DNA from: Osedax frankpressi
Taxonomy: Eukaryota; Annelida; Polychaeta; Sabellida; Siboglinidae
Assembly: GCA_964035775.1 (NCBI GenBank)
Contig: OZ038313.1
Coordinates: 31,465,287-31,529,286, forward strand
Length of the DNA stretch: 64,000 nt
Reading direction: 5' to 3'
The notes below the pieces were generated by a model. The model saw nothing but the letters and a program-made list of their open reading frames with translations. It did not search any database and was not told the origin of the DNA. Of the stretch, positions 22,637 to 36,894 are shown in pieces. Each line of letters starts with the position of its first letter. Position 1 is the first letter of the stretch. The position numbers and the translations under genes were made by a program.

Positions 22637-23509
22637 TATATTCATGTATGAATCTATTTTAATAATTTAGGAAATTGGTAGCCAATATAAATTGTACGTG
22701 AATTATATTTAAGTACGATCAATTTAATATTTTACTTACATAATAGATAAAATATATATATGAAATTATTCGAGTATTTCTAAAATATAATTTTCTGCGA
22801 TATTATAAAATACTCAAAACGATTTAATATTACATATTAAAACTTATTATGAGCGTAACTAAATATATCCGAATCGTTTTTAGGAATATATACGGAAAAT
22901 TAGAAGAGTAATTGCGGAATTCGACAAATAACGAAATAAATCGATTTTAATAAACCGTTAAATTAAATTTTCAAATAATTTTTATTTTAAAACGGTTTTA
23001 TCGAACAAAATACGACGATTTAGAAGATACGGTTTCTTTAAAAGTATTTGATAAATTAGTAGTGTATTTAGCAGTACTTATTTATAATAAACGATCGCTT
23101 GGAAATAAAGAAGTTGTAAAATATTATTGAATTTAACCGGCACTCGTCAAATAACAAATTCCCAACGATTTCTTATTAGTTAATACAATAGTAGATTTTT
23201 AAATTGTTATATATAAATATTAAACTATATACCCTTCATTTATGTATATTTTTCTATTTTAATAATATCTACAATCTCGGAGCATGTAGAATATATTAAC
23301 TACACTAGCTTGCAATATTATGATATAAAACCTAGAATGTAGAATATATGAACTGTTATAGACTGTACTTCTAAATTTTATTTATTCAATAACTTTTGCT
23401 TGTTATATATAATATATTTAATTCGAATATACATATATATTTATAAGTCGATTAAATTACATACTACAAATTTAAATAAAGTATATGGTGATAAACAGTT
23501 AGATTTGGT

Positions 23510-23664
23510 AGCCCTAAAAAGGGCTGGTTTGTTAAAAATATATATAATGAGAGCCGATATAATTCATTAACCACCGAATCCGTAAAGGGTTCGTCCTTGT
23601 CGTTCGTCAATGCGTATACAACATCCGTAGCAGTAACTGTCTTACTCTTGGCGTGTTCGGTGTA
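23510..23664 (-). pseudogene. Histone H4 relic A, unit 9
   Basis: Consensus relic with perfect stem-loop at 23510-23525. Confidence 0.92.
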
Positions 23665-24125
23665 AGATTTATACTCTATAATTTCAAAAAAGAATAAAAT
23701 GGGATAAAAGATAATATACCTCGACAATAAATCTCAGAACACAAGAATATTGATCTTTGCACATATATATAATTAATAATTGAATATTATATTGTCAACA
23801 AATATGAGACATGTTAGAAAATTAAATCTAGATTGTGTAGAATCATTGAATTTATAATTATTTGTCTATACATTATCTATTATTTCTAAAAAAGGATTTA
23901 AAATATATAAAGAATTTTTCAATATACAATAATAGGTTTTAATGATACATAATATAAACATTACATATACAACACATCTATTTTTTAATCATAATTGATA
24001 TTGTAAGTATATTTATACTATTTAAGATATATCATTTAACATACAAATTTAAAGTAATACTCATATAATCTAGATGAATTAATTTGATATATTACAAGAT
24101 GTAAATATACTTGATAAAAGTGGGT

Positions 24126-24141
24126 AGCCCTGAAAAGGGCT
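24126..24141 (-). terminator. H2B stem-loop, unit 9
   Basis: Perfect stem, TTTC loop. Confidence 0.96.
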
Positions 24142-24165
24142 GATTGGTTATAGTGTATTAGAAAT

Positions 24166-24540
24166 CTATTTGGAACTAGTATATTTGGTAACTGCTTTAG
24201 TACCTTCGCTTACGGCATGCTTGGCTAATTCACCGGGAAGTAAAAGACGGACAGCAGTTTGAATTTCGCGGCTAGAGATGGTTGAACGTTTGTTGTAGTG
24301 AGCTAAACGAGAAGCTTCGTTAGCGATACGTTCGAACAGGTCATTAACGAAGGAGTTCATGATACTCATAGCTTTGCTGGAAACACCGGTATCGGGATGT
24401 ACTTGTTTCAATACTTTGTAGATGTAGATAGCATAAGATTCCTTCCTTTTCTTATGACGTTTCTTTCCATCTGTGCGTGTAGTCTTGGTAGTCTTCTGGA
24501 CGGCCTTCTTAGAACCTTTAGACGCTACTTTGGGAGGCAT
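24166..24540 (-). CDS. H2B: Histone H2B, copy 9
   Basis: Consensus coding sequence, full length. Confidence 0.98.
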   Translation of the reverse strand: MPPKVASKGSKKAVQKTTKTTRTDGKKRHKKRKESYAIYIYKVLKQVHPDTGVSSKAMSIMNSFVNDLFERIANEASRLAHYNKRSTISSREIQTAVRLLLPGELAKHAVSEGTKAVTKYTSSK

Positions 24541-24558
24541 ATTGAGTGTAGGATCGAT

Positions 24559-24641
24559 AATGATACAAATGTATTAAAAATTTTATTTATAAACAAATAG
24601 ATATATATATTGACCAATGAAAAGCCAATCATTTATCCAAT
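24559..24641 (-). promoter_or_regulatory. H2B core promoter, unit 9
   Basis: TATA box at 24586-24593; CCAAT cluster unchanged. Confidence 0.7.
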
Positions 24642-25349
24642 AGGAATTACATATATTATTAACCATACAAATAATTAAATTACTTTGATTGGTTACCTTC
24701 AATTAACATTTAAATGTCGATCCAATACGTATCTTATATATACGAGTATATATCATATTATATATCACGAGTATCTTATACATTTCGCTGAAAGTTAAAT
24801 AGAATAATAAAATCGAATTAGTATGCAAATAATAACAAACGAAACGATTAACTGTCATATATAGATATATATCTATGTAAAAGTTGATACCAGATTTATT
24901 ATTGCACGTATACATATATGTTTACACTACTCTTCACCTACCTATGCATTCACTCTAAACATATAATATTAAGTAACGTTTTTAAATGGTTAACGGTTAA
25001 TGTGATAATTATTAAAAATAAAACATATACTAATTAAATAATAATAATCTAAACGTGGTACGATATATATATGTTTGAAATATATATTTCTATCGTATAT
25101 AACAATACATATACGCACTGATTCATTAATATAATACATTATTATCATATAGTAAATTATTGCATAACTACTAATAAGTTTAATGTATGAATCTATTTTA
25201 ATAATTTAGGAAATTGGTAGCCAATGTAAATTGTACGTGAATTATATTTAAGTACGATCAATTTAATATTTTACTTAAATAATAGATAAAATAATTGTAT
25301 AATAATATCTCTAATTTAAAGTATATTATGATAAACAGTTAAACTTGGT

Positions 25350-25523
25350 AGCTATAAAAAGGGCTGATTATAAATAATTGAAATGAGAGCATCGATGCGT
25401 CAAAGACGAATCCTTCCCGGATTCGGTAGTTTATGAATTGTAGAACTGTATAATTCATAAACTAAATACGTAAAGGGTTCGCCCTTCATGCATCGATGCG
25501 TATAAAACATCCTTAGCAGTAAC
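25350..25523 (-). pseudogene. Histone H4 relic B, unit 9
   Basis: Stem-loop remnant has a second mismatch here (AGCTATAAAAAGGGCT on the plus strand), the most decayed of the set. Confidence 0.87.
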
Positions 25524-26396
25524 TATATTCATGTATGAATCTATTTTAATAATTTAGGAAATTGGTAGCCAATATAAATTGTACGTGAATTATATTTAAG
25601 TACGATCAATTTAATATTTTACTTACATAATAGATAAAATATATATATGAAATTATTCGAGTATTTCTAAAATATAATTTTCTGCGATATTATAAAATAC
25701 TCAAAACGATTTAATATTACATATTAAAACTTATTATGAGCGTAACTAAATATATCCGAATCGTTTTTAGGAATATATACGGAAAATTAGAAGAGTAATT
25801 GCGGAATTCGACAAATAACGAAATAAATCGATTTTAATAAACCGTTAAATTAAATTTTCAAATAATTTTTATTTTAAAACGGTTTTATCGAACAAAATAC
25901 GACGATTTAGAAGATACGGTTTCTTTAAAAGTATTTGATAAATTAGTAGTGTATTTAGCAGTACTTATTTATAATAAACGATCGCTTGGAAATAAAGAAG
26001 TTGTAAAATATTATTGAATTTAACCGGCACTCGTCAAATAACAAATTCCCAACGATTTCTTATTAGTTAATACAATAGTAGATTTTTAAATTGTTATATA
26101 TAAATATTAAACTATATACCCTTCATTTATGTATATTTTTCTATTTTAATAATATCTACAATCTCGGAGCATGTAGAATATATTAACTACACTAGCTTGC
26201 AATATTATGATATAAAACCTAGAATGTAGAATATATGAACTGTTATAGACTGTACTTCTAAATTTTATTTATTCAATAACTTTTGCTTGTTATATATAAT
26301 ATATTTAATTCGAATATACATATATATTTATAAGTCGATTAAATTACATACTACAAATTTAAATAAAGTATATGGTGATAAACAGTTAGATTTGGT

Positions 26397-26551
26397 AGCC
26401 CTAAAAAGGGCTGGTTTGTTAAAAATATATATAATGAGAGCCGATATAATTCATTAACCACCGAATCCGTAAAGGGTTCGTCCTTGTCGTTCGTCAATGC
26501 GTATACAACATCCGTAGCAGTAACTGTCTTACTCTTGGCGTGTTCGGTGTA
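26397..26551 (-). pseudogene. Histone H4 relic A, unit 10
   Basis: Consensus relic with perfect stem-loop at 26397-26412. Confidence 0.92.
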
Positions 26552-27012
26552 AGATTTATACTCTATAATTTCAAAAAAGAATAAAATGGGATAAAAGATA
26601 ATATACCTCGACAATAAATCTCAGAACACAAGAATATTGATCTTTGCACATATATATAATTAATAATTGAATATTATATTGTCAACAAATATGAGACATG
26701 TTAGAAAATTAAATCTAGATTGTGTAGAATCATTGAATTTATAATTATTTGTCTATACATTATCTATTATTTCTAAAAAAGGATTTAAAATATATAAAGA
26801 ATTTTTCAATATACAATAATAGGTTTTAATGATACATAATATAAACATTACATATACAACACATCTATTTTTTAATCATAATTGATATTGTAAGTATATT
26901 TATACTATTTAAGATATATCATTTAACATACAAATTTAAAGTAATACTCATATAATCTAGATGAATTAATTTGATATATTACAAGATGTAAATATACTTG
27001 ATAAAAGTGGGT

Positions 27013-27028
27013 AGCCCTGAAAAGGGCT
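27013..27028 (-). terminator. H2B stem-loop, unit 10
   Basis: Perfect stem, TTTC loop. Confidence 0.96.
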
Positions 27029-27052
27029 GATTGGTTATAGTGTATTAGAAAT

Positions 27053-27427
27053 CTATTTGGAACTAGTATATTTGGTAACTGCTTTAGTACCTTCGCTTAC
27101 GGCATGCTTGGCTAATTCACCGGGAAGTAAAAGACGGACAGCAGTTTGAATTTCGCGGCTAGAGATGGTTGAACGTTTGTTGTAGTGAGCTAAACGAGAA
27201 GCTTCGTTAGCGATACGTTCGAACAGGTCATTAACGAAGGAGTTCATGATACTCATAGCTTTGCTGGAAACACCGGTATCGGGATGTACTTGTTTCAATA
27301 CTTTGTAGATGTAGATAGCATAAGATTCCTTCCTTTTCTTATGACGTTTCTTTCCATCTGTGCGTGTAGTCTTGGTAGTCTTCTGGACGGCCTTCTTAGA
27401 ACCTTTAGACGCTACTTTGGGAGGCAT
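27053..27427 (-). CDS. H2B: Histone H2B, copy 10
   Basis: Consensus coding sequence; first of a block of three sister units (10-12). Confidence 0.98.
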   Translation of the reverse strand: MPPKVASKGSKKAVQKTTKTTRTDGKKRHKKRKESYAIYIYKVLKQVHPDTGVSSKAMSIMNSFVNDLFERIANEASRLAHYNKRSTISSREIQTAVRLLLPGELAKHAVSEGTKAVTKYTSSK

Positions 27428-27445
27428 ATTGAGTGTAGGATCGAT

Positions 27446-27528
27446 AATGATACAAATGTATTAAAAATTTTATTTATAAACAAATAGATATATATATTGA
27501 CCAATGAAAAGCCAATCATTTATCCAAT
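27446..27528 (-). promoter_or_regulatory. H2B core promoter, unit 10
   Basis: TATA box at 27473-27480; CCAAT cluster unchanged. Confidence 0.7.
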
Positions 27529-28236
27529 AGGAATTACATATATTATTAACCATACAAATAATTAAATTACTTTGATTGGTTACCTTCAATTAACATTTAA
27601 ATGTCGATCCAATATGTATCTTATATATACGAGTATATATCATATTATATATCACGAGTATCTTATACATTTCGCTGAAAGTTAAATAGAATAATAAAAT
27701 CGAATTAGTATGCAAATAATAACAAACGAAACGATTAACTGTCATATATAGATATATATCTATGTAAAAGTTGATACCAGATTTATTATTGCACGTATAC
27801 ATATATGTTTACACTACTCTTCACCTACCTATGCATTCACTCTAAACATATAATATTAAGTAACGTTTTTAAATGGTTAACGGTTAATGTGATAATTATT
27901 AAAAATAAAACATATACTAATTAAATAATAATAATCTAAACGTGGTACGATATATATATGTTTGAAATATATATTTCTATCGTATATAACAATACATATA
28001 CGCACTGATTCATTAATATAATACATTATTATCATATAGTAAATTATTGCATAACTACTAATAAGTTTAATGTATGAATCTATTTTAATAATTTAGGAAA
28101 TTGGTAGCCAATGTAAATTGTACGTGAATTATATTTAAGTACGATCAATTTAATATTTTACTTAAATAATAGATAAAATAATTGTATAATAATATCTCTA
28201 ATTTAAAGTATATTATGATAAACAGTTAAACTTGGT

Positions 28237-28409
28237 AGCTCTAAAAAGGGCTGATTATAAATAATTGAAATGAGAGCATCGATGCGTCAAAGACGAATCC
28301 TTCCCGGATTCGGTAGTTTATGAATTGTAGAACTGTATAATTCATAAACTAAATACGTAAAGGGTTCGCCCTTCATGCATCGATGCGTATAAACATCCTT
28401 AGCAGTAAC
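28237..28409 (-). pseudogene. Histone H4 relic B, unit 10
   Basis: One-base-shorter form, with the same extra frameshift as unit 7. Confidence 0.87.
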
Positions 28410-29282
28410 TATATTCATGTATGAATCTATTTTAATAATTTAGGAAATTGGTAGCCAATATAAATTGTACGTGAATTATATTTAAGTACGATCAATTTAA
28501 TATTTTACTTACATAATAGATAAAATATATATATGAAATTATTCGAGTATTTCTAAAATATAATTTTCTGCGATATTATAAAATACTCAAAACGATTTAA
28601 TATTACATATTAAAACTTATTATGAGCGTAACTAAATATATCCGAATCGTTTTTAGGAATATATACGGAAAATTAGAAGAGTAATTGCGTAATTCGACAA
28701 ATAACGAAATAAATCGATTTTAATAAACCGTTAAATTAAATTTTCAAATAATTTTTATTTTAAAACGGTTTTATCGAACAAAATACGACGATTTAGAAGA
28801 TACGGTTTCTTTAAAAGTATTTGATAAATTAGTAGTGTATTTAGCAGTACTTATTTATAATAAACGATCGCTTGGAAATAAAGAAGTTGTAAAATATTAT
28901 TGAATTTAACCGGCACTCGTCAAATAACAAATTCCCAACGATTTCTTATTAGTTAATACAATAGTAGATTTTTAAATTGTTATATATAAATATTAAACTA
29001 TATACCCTTCATTTATGTATATTTTTCTATTCTAATAATATCTACAATCTCGGAGCATGTAGAATATATTAACTACACTAGCTTGCAATATTATGATATA
29101 AAACCTAGAATGTAGAATATATGAACTGTTATAGACTGTACTTCTAAATTTTATTTATTCAATAACTTTTGCTTGTTATATATAATATATTTAATTCGAA
29201 TATACATATATATTTATAAGTCGATTAAATTACATACTACAAATTTAAATAAAGTATATGGTGATAAACAGTTAGATTTGGT

Positions 29283-29437
29283 AGCCCTAAAAAGGGCTGG
29301 TTTGTTAAAAATATATATAATGAGAGCCGATATAATTCATTAACCACCGAATCCGTAAAGGGTTCGTCCTTGTCGTTCGTCAATGCGTATACAACATCCG
29401 TAGCAGTAACTGTCTTACTCTTGGCGTGTTCGGTGTA
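29283..29437 (-). pseudogene. Histone H4 relic A, unit 11
   Basis: Consensus relic with perfect stem-loop at 29283-29298. Confidence 0.92.
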
Positions 29438-29898
29438 AGATTTATACTCTATAATTTCAAAAAAGAATAAAATGGGATAAAAGATAATATACCTCGACAA
29501 TAAATCTCAGAACACAAGAATATTGATCTTTGCACATATATATAATTAATAATTGAATATTATATTGTCAACAAATATGAGACATGTTAGAAAATTAAAT
29601 CTAGATTGTGTAGAATCATTGAATTTATAATTATTTGTCTATACATTATCTATTATTTCTAAAAAAGGATTTAAAATATATAAAGAATTTTTCAATATAC
29701 AATAATAGGTTTTAATGATACATAATATAAACATTACATATACAACACATCTATTTTTTAATCATAATTGATATTGTAAGTATATTTATACTATTTAAGA
29801 TATATCATTTAACATACAAATTTAAAGTAATACTCATATAATCTAGATGAATTAATTTGATATATTACAAGATGTAAATATACTTGATAAAAGTGGGT

Positions 29899-29914
29899 AG
29901 CCCTGAAAAGGGCT
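29899..29914 (-). terminator. H2B stem-loop, unit 11
   Basis: Perfect stem, TTTC loop. Confidence 0.96.
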
Positions 29915-29938
29915 GATTGGTTATAGTGTATTAGAAAT

Positions 29939-30313
29939 CTATTTGGAACTAGTATATTTGGTAACTGCTTTAGTACCTTCGCTTACGGCATGCTTGGCTA
30001 ATTCACCGGGAAGTAAAAGACGGACAGCAGTTTGAATTTCGCGGCTAGAGATGGTTGAACGTTTGTTGTAGTGAGCTAAACGAGAAGCTTCGTTAGCGAT
30101 ACGTTCGAACAGGTCATTAACGAAGGAGTTCATGATACTCATAGCTTTGCTGGAAACACCGGTATCGGGATGTACTTGTTTCAATACTTTGTAGATGTAG
30201 ATAGCATAAGATTCCTTCCTTTTCTTATGACGTTTCTTTCCATCTGTGCGTGTAGTCTTGGTAGTCTTCTGGACGGCCTTCTTAGAACCTTTAGACGCTA
30301 CTTTGGGAGGCAT
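29939..30313 (-). CDS. H2B: Histone H2B, copy 11
   Basis: Consensus coding sequence, full length; middle of the 10-12 block. Confidence 0.98.
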   Translation of the reverse strand: MPPKVASKGSKKAVQKTTKTTRTDGKKRHKKRKESYAIYIYKVLKQVHPDTGVSSKAMSIMNSFVNDLFERIANEASRLAHYNKRSTISSREIQTAVRLLLPGELAKHAVSEGTKAVTKYTSSK

Positions 30314-30331
30314 ATTGAGTGTAGGATCGAT

Positions 30332-30414
30332 AATGATACAAATGTATTAAAAATTTTATTTATAAACAAATAGATATATATATTGACCAATGAAAAGCCA
30401 ATCATTTATCCAAT
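30332..30414 (-). promoter_or_regulatory. H2B core promoter, unit 11
   Basis: TATA box at 30359-30366; CCAAT cluster unchanged. Confidence 0.7.
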
Positions 30415-31122
30415 AGGAATTACATATATTATTAACCATACAAATAATTAAATTACTTTGATTGGTTACCTTCAATTAACATTTAAATGTCGATCCAATA
30501 TGTATCTTATATATACGAGTATATATCATATTATATATCACGAGTATCTTATACATTTCGCTGAAAGTTAAATAGAATAATAAAATCGAATTAGTATGCA
30601 AATAATAACAAACGAAACGATTAACTGTCATATATAGATATATATCTATGTAAAAGTTGATACCAGATTTATTATTGCACGTATACATATATGTTTACAC
30701 TACTCTTCACCTACCTATGCATTCACTCTAAACATATAATATTAAGTAACGTTTTTAAATGGTTAACGGTTAATGTGATAATTATTAAAAATAAAACATA
30801 TACTAATTAAATAATAATAATCTAAACGTGGTACGATATATATATGTTTGAAATATATATTTCTATCGTATATAACAATACATATACGCACTGATTCATT
30901 AATATAATACATTATTATCATATAGTAAATTATTGCATAACTACTAATAAGTTTAATGTATGAATCTATTTTAATAATTTAGGAAATTGGTAGCCAATGT
31001 AAATTGTACGTGAATTATATTTAAGTACGATCAATTTAATATTTTACTTAAATAATAGATAAAATAATTGTATAATAATATCTCTAATTTAAAGTATATT
31101 ATGATAAACAGTTAAACTTGGT

Positions 31123-31295
31123 AGCTCTAAAAAGGGCTGATTATAAATAATTGAAATGAGAGCATCGATGCGTCAAAGACGAATCCTTCCCGGATTCGGT
31201 AGTTTATGAATTGTAGAACTGTATAATTCATAAACTAAATACGTAAAGGGTTCGCCCTTCATGCATCGATGCGTATAAACATCCTTAGCAGTAAC
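31123..31295 (-). pseudogene. Histone H4 relic B, unit 11
   Basis: One-base-shorter form. Confidence 0.87.
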
Positions 31296-32168
31296 TATAT
31301 TCATGTATGAATCTATTTTAATAATTTAGGAAATTGGTAGCCAATATAAATTGTACGTGAATTATATTTAAGTACGATCAATTTAATATTTTACTTACAT
31401 AATAGATAAAATATATATATGAAATTATTCGAGTATTTCTAAAATATAATTTTCTGCGATATTATAAAATACTCAAAACGATTTAATATTACATATTAAA
31501 ACTTATTATGAGCGTAACTAAATATATCCGAATCGTTTTTAGGAATATATACGGAAAATTAGAAGAGTAATTGCGGAATTCGACAAATAACGAAATAAAT
31601 CGATTTTAATAAACCGTTAAATTAAATTTTCAAATAATTTTTATTTTAAAACGGTTTTATCGAACAAAATACGACGATTTAGAAGATACGGTTTCTTTAA
31701 AAGTATTTGATAAATTAGTAGTGTATTTAGCAGTACTTATTTATAATAAACGATCGCTTGGAAATAAAGAAGTTGTAAAATATTATTGAATTTAACCGGC
31801 ACTCGTCAAATAACAAATTCCCAACGATTTTTTATTAGTTAATACAATAGTAGATTTTTAAATTGTTATATATAAATATTAAACTATATACCCTTCATTT
31901 ATGTATATTTTTCTATTCTAATAATATCTACAATCTCGGAGCATGTAGAATATATTAACTACACTAGCTTGCAATATTATGATATAAAACCTAGAATGTA
32001 GAATATATGAACTGTTATAGACTGTACTTCTAAATTTTATTTATTCAATAACTTTTGCTTGTTATATATAATATATTTAATTCGAATATACATATATATT
32101 TATAAGTCGATTAAATTACATACTACAAATTTAAATAAAGTATATGGTGATAAACAGTTAGATTTGGT

Positions 32169-32323
32169 AGCCCTAAAAAGGGCTGGTTTGTTAAAAATAT
32201 ATATAATGAGAGCCGATATAATTCATTAACCACCGAATCCGTAAAGGGTTCGTCCTTGTCGTTCGTCAATGCGTATACAACATCCGTAGCAGTAACTGTC
32301 TTACTCTTGGCGTGTTCGGTGTA
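32169..32323 (-). pseudogene. Histone H4 relic A, unit 12
   Basis: Consensus relic with perfect stem-loop at 32169-32184. Confidence 0.92.
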
Positions 32324-32784
32324 AGATTTATACTCTATAATTTCAAAAAAGAATAAAATGGGATAAAAGATAATATACCTCGACAATAAATCTCAGAACA
32401 CAAGAATATTGATCTTTGCACATATATATAATTAATAATTGAATATTATATTGTCAACAAATATGAGACATGTTAGAAAATTAAATCTAGATTGTGTAGA
32501 ATCATTGAATTTATAATTATTTGTCTATACATTATCTATTATTTCTAAAAAAGGATTTAAAATATATAAAGAATTTTTCAATATACAATAATAGGTTTTA
32601 ATGATACATAATATAAACATTACATATACAACACATCTATTTTTTAATCATAATTGATATTGTAAGTATATTTATACTATTTAAGATATATCATTTAACA
32701 TACAAATTTAAAGTAATACTCATATAATCTAGATGAATTAATTTGATATATTACAAGATGTAAATATACTTGATAAAAGTGGGT

Positions 32785-32800
32785 AGCCCTGAAAAGGGCT
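32785..32800 (-). terminator. H2B stem-loop, unit 12
   Basis: Perfect stem, TTTC loop. Confidence 0.96.
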
Positions 32801-32824
32801 GATTGGTTATAGTGTATTAGAAAT

Positions 32825-33199
32825 CTATTTGGAACTAGTATATTTGGTAACTGCTTTAGTACCTTCGCTTACGGCATGCTTGGCTAATTCACCGGGAAGT
32901 AAAAGACGGACAGCAGTTTGAATTTCGCGGCTAGAGATGGTTGAACGTTTGTTGTAGTGAGCTAAACGAGAAGCTTCGTTAGCGATACGTTCGAACAGGT
33001 CATTAACGAAGGAGTTCATGATACTCATAGCTTTGCTGGAAACACCGGTATCGGGATGTACTTGTTTCAATACTTTGTAGATGTAGATAGCATAAGATTC
33101 CTTCCTTTTCTTATGACGTTTCTTTCCATCTGTGCGTGTAGTCTTGGTAGTCTTCTGGACGGCCTTCTTAGAACCTTTAGACGCTACTTTGGGAGGCAT
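32825..33199 (-). CDS. H2B: Histone H2B, copy 12
   Basis: Consensus coding sequence, full length. Confidence 0.98.
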   Translation of the reverse strand: MPPKVASKGSKKAVQKTTKTTRTDGKKRHKKRKESYAIYIYKVLKQVHPDTGVSSKAMSIMNSFVNDLFERIANEASRLAHYNKRSTISSREIQTAVRLLLPGELAKHAVSEGTKAVTKYTSSK

Positions 33200-33217
33200 A
33201 TTGAGTGTAGGATCGAT

Positions 33218-33300
33218 AATGATACAAATGTATTAAAAATTTTATTTATAAACAAATAGATATATATATTGACCAATGAAAAGCCAATCATTTATCCAAT
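33218..33300 (-). promoter_or_regulatory. H2B core promoter, unit 12
   Basis: TATA box at 33245-33252; CCAAT cluster unchanged. Confidence 0.7.
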
Positions 33301-34008
33301 AGGAATTACATATATTATTAACCATACAAATAATTAAATTACTTTGATTGGTTACCTTCAATTAACATTTAAATGTCGATCCAATATGTATCTTATATAT
33401 ACGAGTATATATCATATTATATATCACGAGTATCTTATACATTTCGCTGAAAGTTAAATAGAATAATAAAATCGAATTAGTATGCAAATAATAACAAACG
33501 AAACGATTAACTGTCATATATAGATATATATCTATGTAAAAGTTGATACCAGATTTATTATTGCACGTATACATATATGTTTACACTACTCTACACCTAC
33601 CTATGCATTCACTCTAAACATATAATATTAAGTAACGTTTTTAAATGGTTAACGGTTAATGTGATAATTATTAAAAATAAAACATATACTAATTAAATAA
33701 TAATAATCTAAACGTGGTACGATATATATATGTTTGAAATATATATTTCTATCGTATATAACAATACATATACGCACTGATTCATTAATATAATACATTA
33801 TTATCATATAGTAAATTATTGCATAACTACTAATAAGTTTAATGTATGAATCTATTTTAATAATTTAGGAAATTGGTAGCCAATGTAAATTGTACGTGAA
33901 TTATATTTAAGTACGATCAATTTAATATTTTACTTAAATAATAGATAAAATAATTGTATAATAATATCTCTAATTTAAAGTATATTATGATAAACAGTTA
34001 AACTTGGT

Positions 34009-34181
34009 AGCTCTAAAAAGGGCTGATTATAAATAATTGAAATGAGAGCATCGATGCGTCAAAGACGAATCCTTCCCGGATTCGGTAGTTTATGAATTGT
34101 AGAACTGTATAATTCATAAACTAAATACGTAAAGGGTTCGCCCTTCATGCATCGATGCGTATAAACATCCTTAGCAGTAAC
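34009..34181 (-). pseudogene. Histone H4 relic B, unit 12
   Basis: One-base-shorter form, the last unit with this deletion. Confidence 0.87.
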
Positions 34182-35054
34182 TATATTCATGTATGAATCT
34201 ATTTTAATAATTTAGGAAATTGGTAGCCAATATAAATTGTACGTGAATTATATTTAAGTACGATCAATTTAATATTTTACTTACATAATAGATAAAATAT
34301 ATATATGAAATTATTCGAGTATTTCTAAAATATAATTTTCTGCGATATTATAAAATACTCAAAACGATTTAATATTACATATTAAAACTTATTATGAGCG
34401 TAACTAAATATATCCGAATCGTTTTTAGGAATATATACGGAAAATTAGAAGAGTAATTGCGGAATTCGACAAATAACGAAATAAATCGATTTTAATAAAC
34501 CGTTAAATTAAATTTTCAAATAATTTTTATTTTAAAACGGTTTTATCGAACAAAATACGACGATTTAGAAGATACGGTTTCTTTAAAAGTATTTGATAAA
34601 TTAGTAGTGTATTTAGCAGTACTTATTTATAATAAACGATCGCTTGGAAATAAAGAAGTTGTAAAATATTATTGAATTTAACCGGCACTCGTCAAATAAC
34701 AAATTCCCAACGATTTCTTATTAGTTAATACAATAGTAGATTTTTAAATTGTTATATATAAATATTAAACTATATACCCTTCATTTATGTATATTTTTCT
34801 ATTCTAATAATATCTACAATCTCGGAGCATGTAGAATATATTAACTACACTAGCTTGCAATATTATGATATAAAACCTAGAATGTAGAATATATGAACTG
34901 TTATAGACTGTACTTCTAAATTTTATTTATTCAATAACTTTTGCTTGTTATATATAATATATTTAATTCGAATATACATATATATTTATAAGTCGATTAA
35001 ATTACATACTACAAATTTAAATAAAGTATATGGTGATAAACAGTTAGATTTGGT

Positions 35055-35209
35055 AGCCCTAAAAAGGGCTGGTTTGTTAAAAATATATATAATGAGAGCC
35101 GATATAATTCATTAACCACCGAATCCGTAAAGGGTTCGTCCTTGTCGTTCGTCAATGCGTATACAACATCCGTAGCAGTAACTGTCTTACTCTTGGCGTG
35201 TTCGGTGTA
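35055..35209 (-). pseudogene. Histone H4 relic A, unit 13
   Basis: Consensus relic with perfect stem-loop at 35055-35070. Confidence 0.92.
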
Positions 35210-35670
35210 AGATTTATACTCTATAATTTCAAAAAAGAATAAAATGGGATAAAAGATAATATACCTCGACAATAAATCTCAGAACACAAGAATATTGATC
35301 TTTGCACATATATATAATTAATAATTGAATATTATATTGTCAACAAATATGAGACATGTTAGAAAATTAAATCTAGATTGTGTAGAATCATTGAATTTAT
35401 AATTATTTGTCTATACATTATCTATTATTTCTAAAAAAGGATTTAAAATATATAAAGAATTTTTCAATATACAATAATAGGTTTTAATGATACATAATAT
35501 AAACATTACATATACAACACATCTATTTTTTAATCATAATTGATATTGTAAGTATATTTATACTATTTAAGATATATCATTTAACATACAAATTTAAAGT
35601 AATACTCATATAATCTAGATGAATTAATTTGATATATTACAAGATGTAAATATACTTGATAAAAGTGGGT

Positions 35671-35686
35671 AGCCCTGAAAAGGGCT
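35671..35686 (-). terminator. H2B stem-loop, unit 13
   Basis: Perfect stem, TTTC loop. Confidence 0.96.
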
Positions 35687-35710
35687 GATTGGTTATAGTG
35701 TATTAGAAAT

Positions 35711-36085
35711 CTATTTGGAACTAGTATATTTGGTAACTGCTTTAGTACCTTCGCTTACGGCATGCTTGGCTAATTCACCGGGAAGTAAAAGACGGACAGC
35801 AGTTTGAATTTCGCGGCTAGAGATGGTTGAACGTTTGTTGTAGTGAGCTAAACGAGAAGCTTCGTTAGCGATACGTTCGAACAGGTCATTAACGAAGGAG
35901 TTCATGATACTCATAGCTTTGCTGGAAACACCGGTATCGGGATGTACTTGTTTCAATACTTTGTAGATGTAGATAGCATAAGATTCCTTCCTTTTCTTAT
36001 GACGTTTCTTTCCATCTGTGCGTGTAGTCTTGGTAGTCTTCTGGACGGCCTTCTTAGAACCTTTAGACGCTACTTTGGGAGGCAT
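35711..36085 (-). CDS. H2B: Histone H2B, copy 13
   Basis: Consensus coding sequence, full length, in the second long unit. Confidence 0.98.
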   Translation of the reverse strand: MPPKVASKGSKKAVQKTTKTTRTDGKKRHKKRKESYAIYIYKVLKQVHPDTGVSSKAMSIMNSFVNDLFERIANEASRLAHYNKRSTISSREIQTAVRLLLPGELAKHAVSEGTKAVTKYTSSK

Positions 36086-36103
36086 ATTGAGTGTAGGATC
36101 GAT

Positions 36104-36186
36104 AATGATACAAATGTATTAAAAATTTTATTTATAAACAAATAGATATATATATTGACCAATGAAAAGCCAATCATTTATCCAAT
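36104..36186 (-). promoter_or_regulatory. H2B core promoter, unit 13
   Basis: TATA box at 36131-36138; CCAAT cluster unchanged. Confidence 0.7.
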
Positions 36187-36894
36187 AGGAATTACATATA
36201 TTATTAACCATACAAATAATTAAATTACTTTGATTGGTTACCTTCAATTAACATTTAAATGTCGATCCAATATGTATCTTATATATACGAGTATATATCA
36301 TATTATATATCACGAGTATCTTATACATTTCGCTGAAAGTTAAATAGAATAATAAAATCGAATTAGTATGCAAATAATAACAAACGAAACGATTAACTGT
36401 CATATATAGATATATATCTATGTAAAAGTTGATACCAGATTTATTATTGCACGTATACATATATGTTTACACTACTCTTCACCTACCTATACATTCACTC
36501 TAAACATATAATATTAAGTAACGTTTTTAAATGGTTAACGGTTAATGTGATAATTATTAAAAATAAAACATATACTAATTAAATAATAATAATCTAAACG
36601 TTGTACGATATATATATGTTTGAAATATATATTTCTATCGTATATAACAATACATATACGCACTGATTCATTAATATAATACATTATTATCATATAGTAA
36701 ATTATTGCATAACTACTAATAAGTTTAATGTATGAATCTATTTTAATAATTTAGGAAATTGGTAGCCAATGTAAATTGTACGTGAATTATATTTAAGTAC
36801 GATCAATTTAATATTTTACTTAAATAATAGATAAAATAATTGTATAATAATATCTCTAATTTAAAGTATATTATGATAAACAGTTAAACTTGGT

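Larger units (their letters stand above)
20559..23445. repeat. Unit 8
   Basis: 2887 bp, consensus at the markers followed. Confidence 0.97.
23446..26332. repeat. Unit 9
   Basis: 2887 bp. C near 24728 (ATACGTATC), shared with units 1 and 14-22. Private C-to-A in the relic B stem-loop. Confidence 0.97.
26333..29218. repeat. Unit 10
   Basis: 2886 bp. Shares with units 11 and 12 the shorter A run in relic B and a T-to-C near 29032. Private G-to-T near 28690. Confidence 0.97.
29219..32104. repeat. Unit 11
   Basis: 2886 bp, sister of units 10 and 12. Private C-to-T near 31831. Confidence 0.97.
32105..34990. repeat. Unit 12
   Basis: 2886 bp, last of the 10-12 block. Private T-to-A near 33593. 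Confidence 0.97.
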
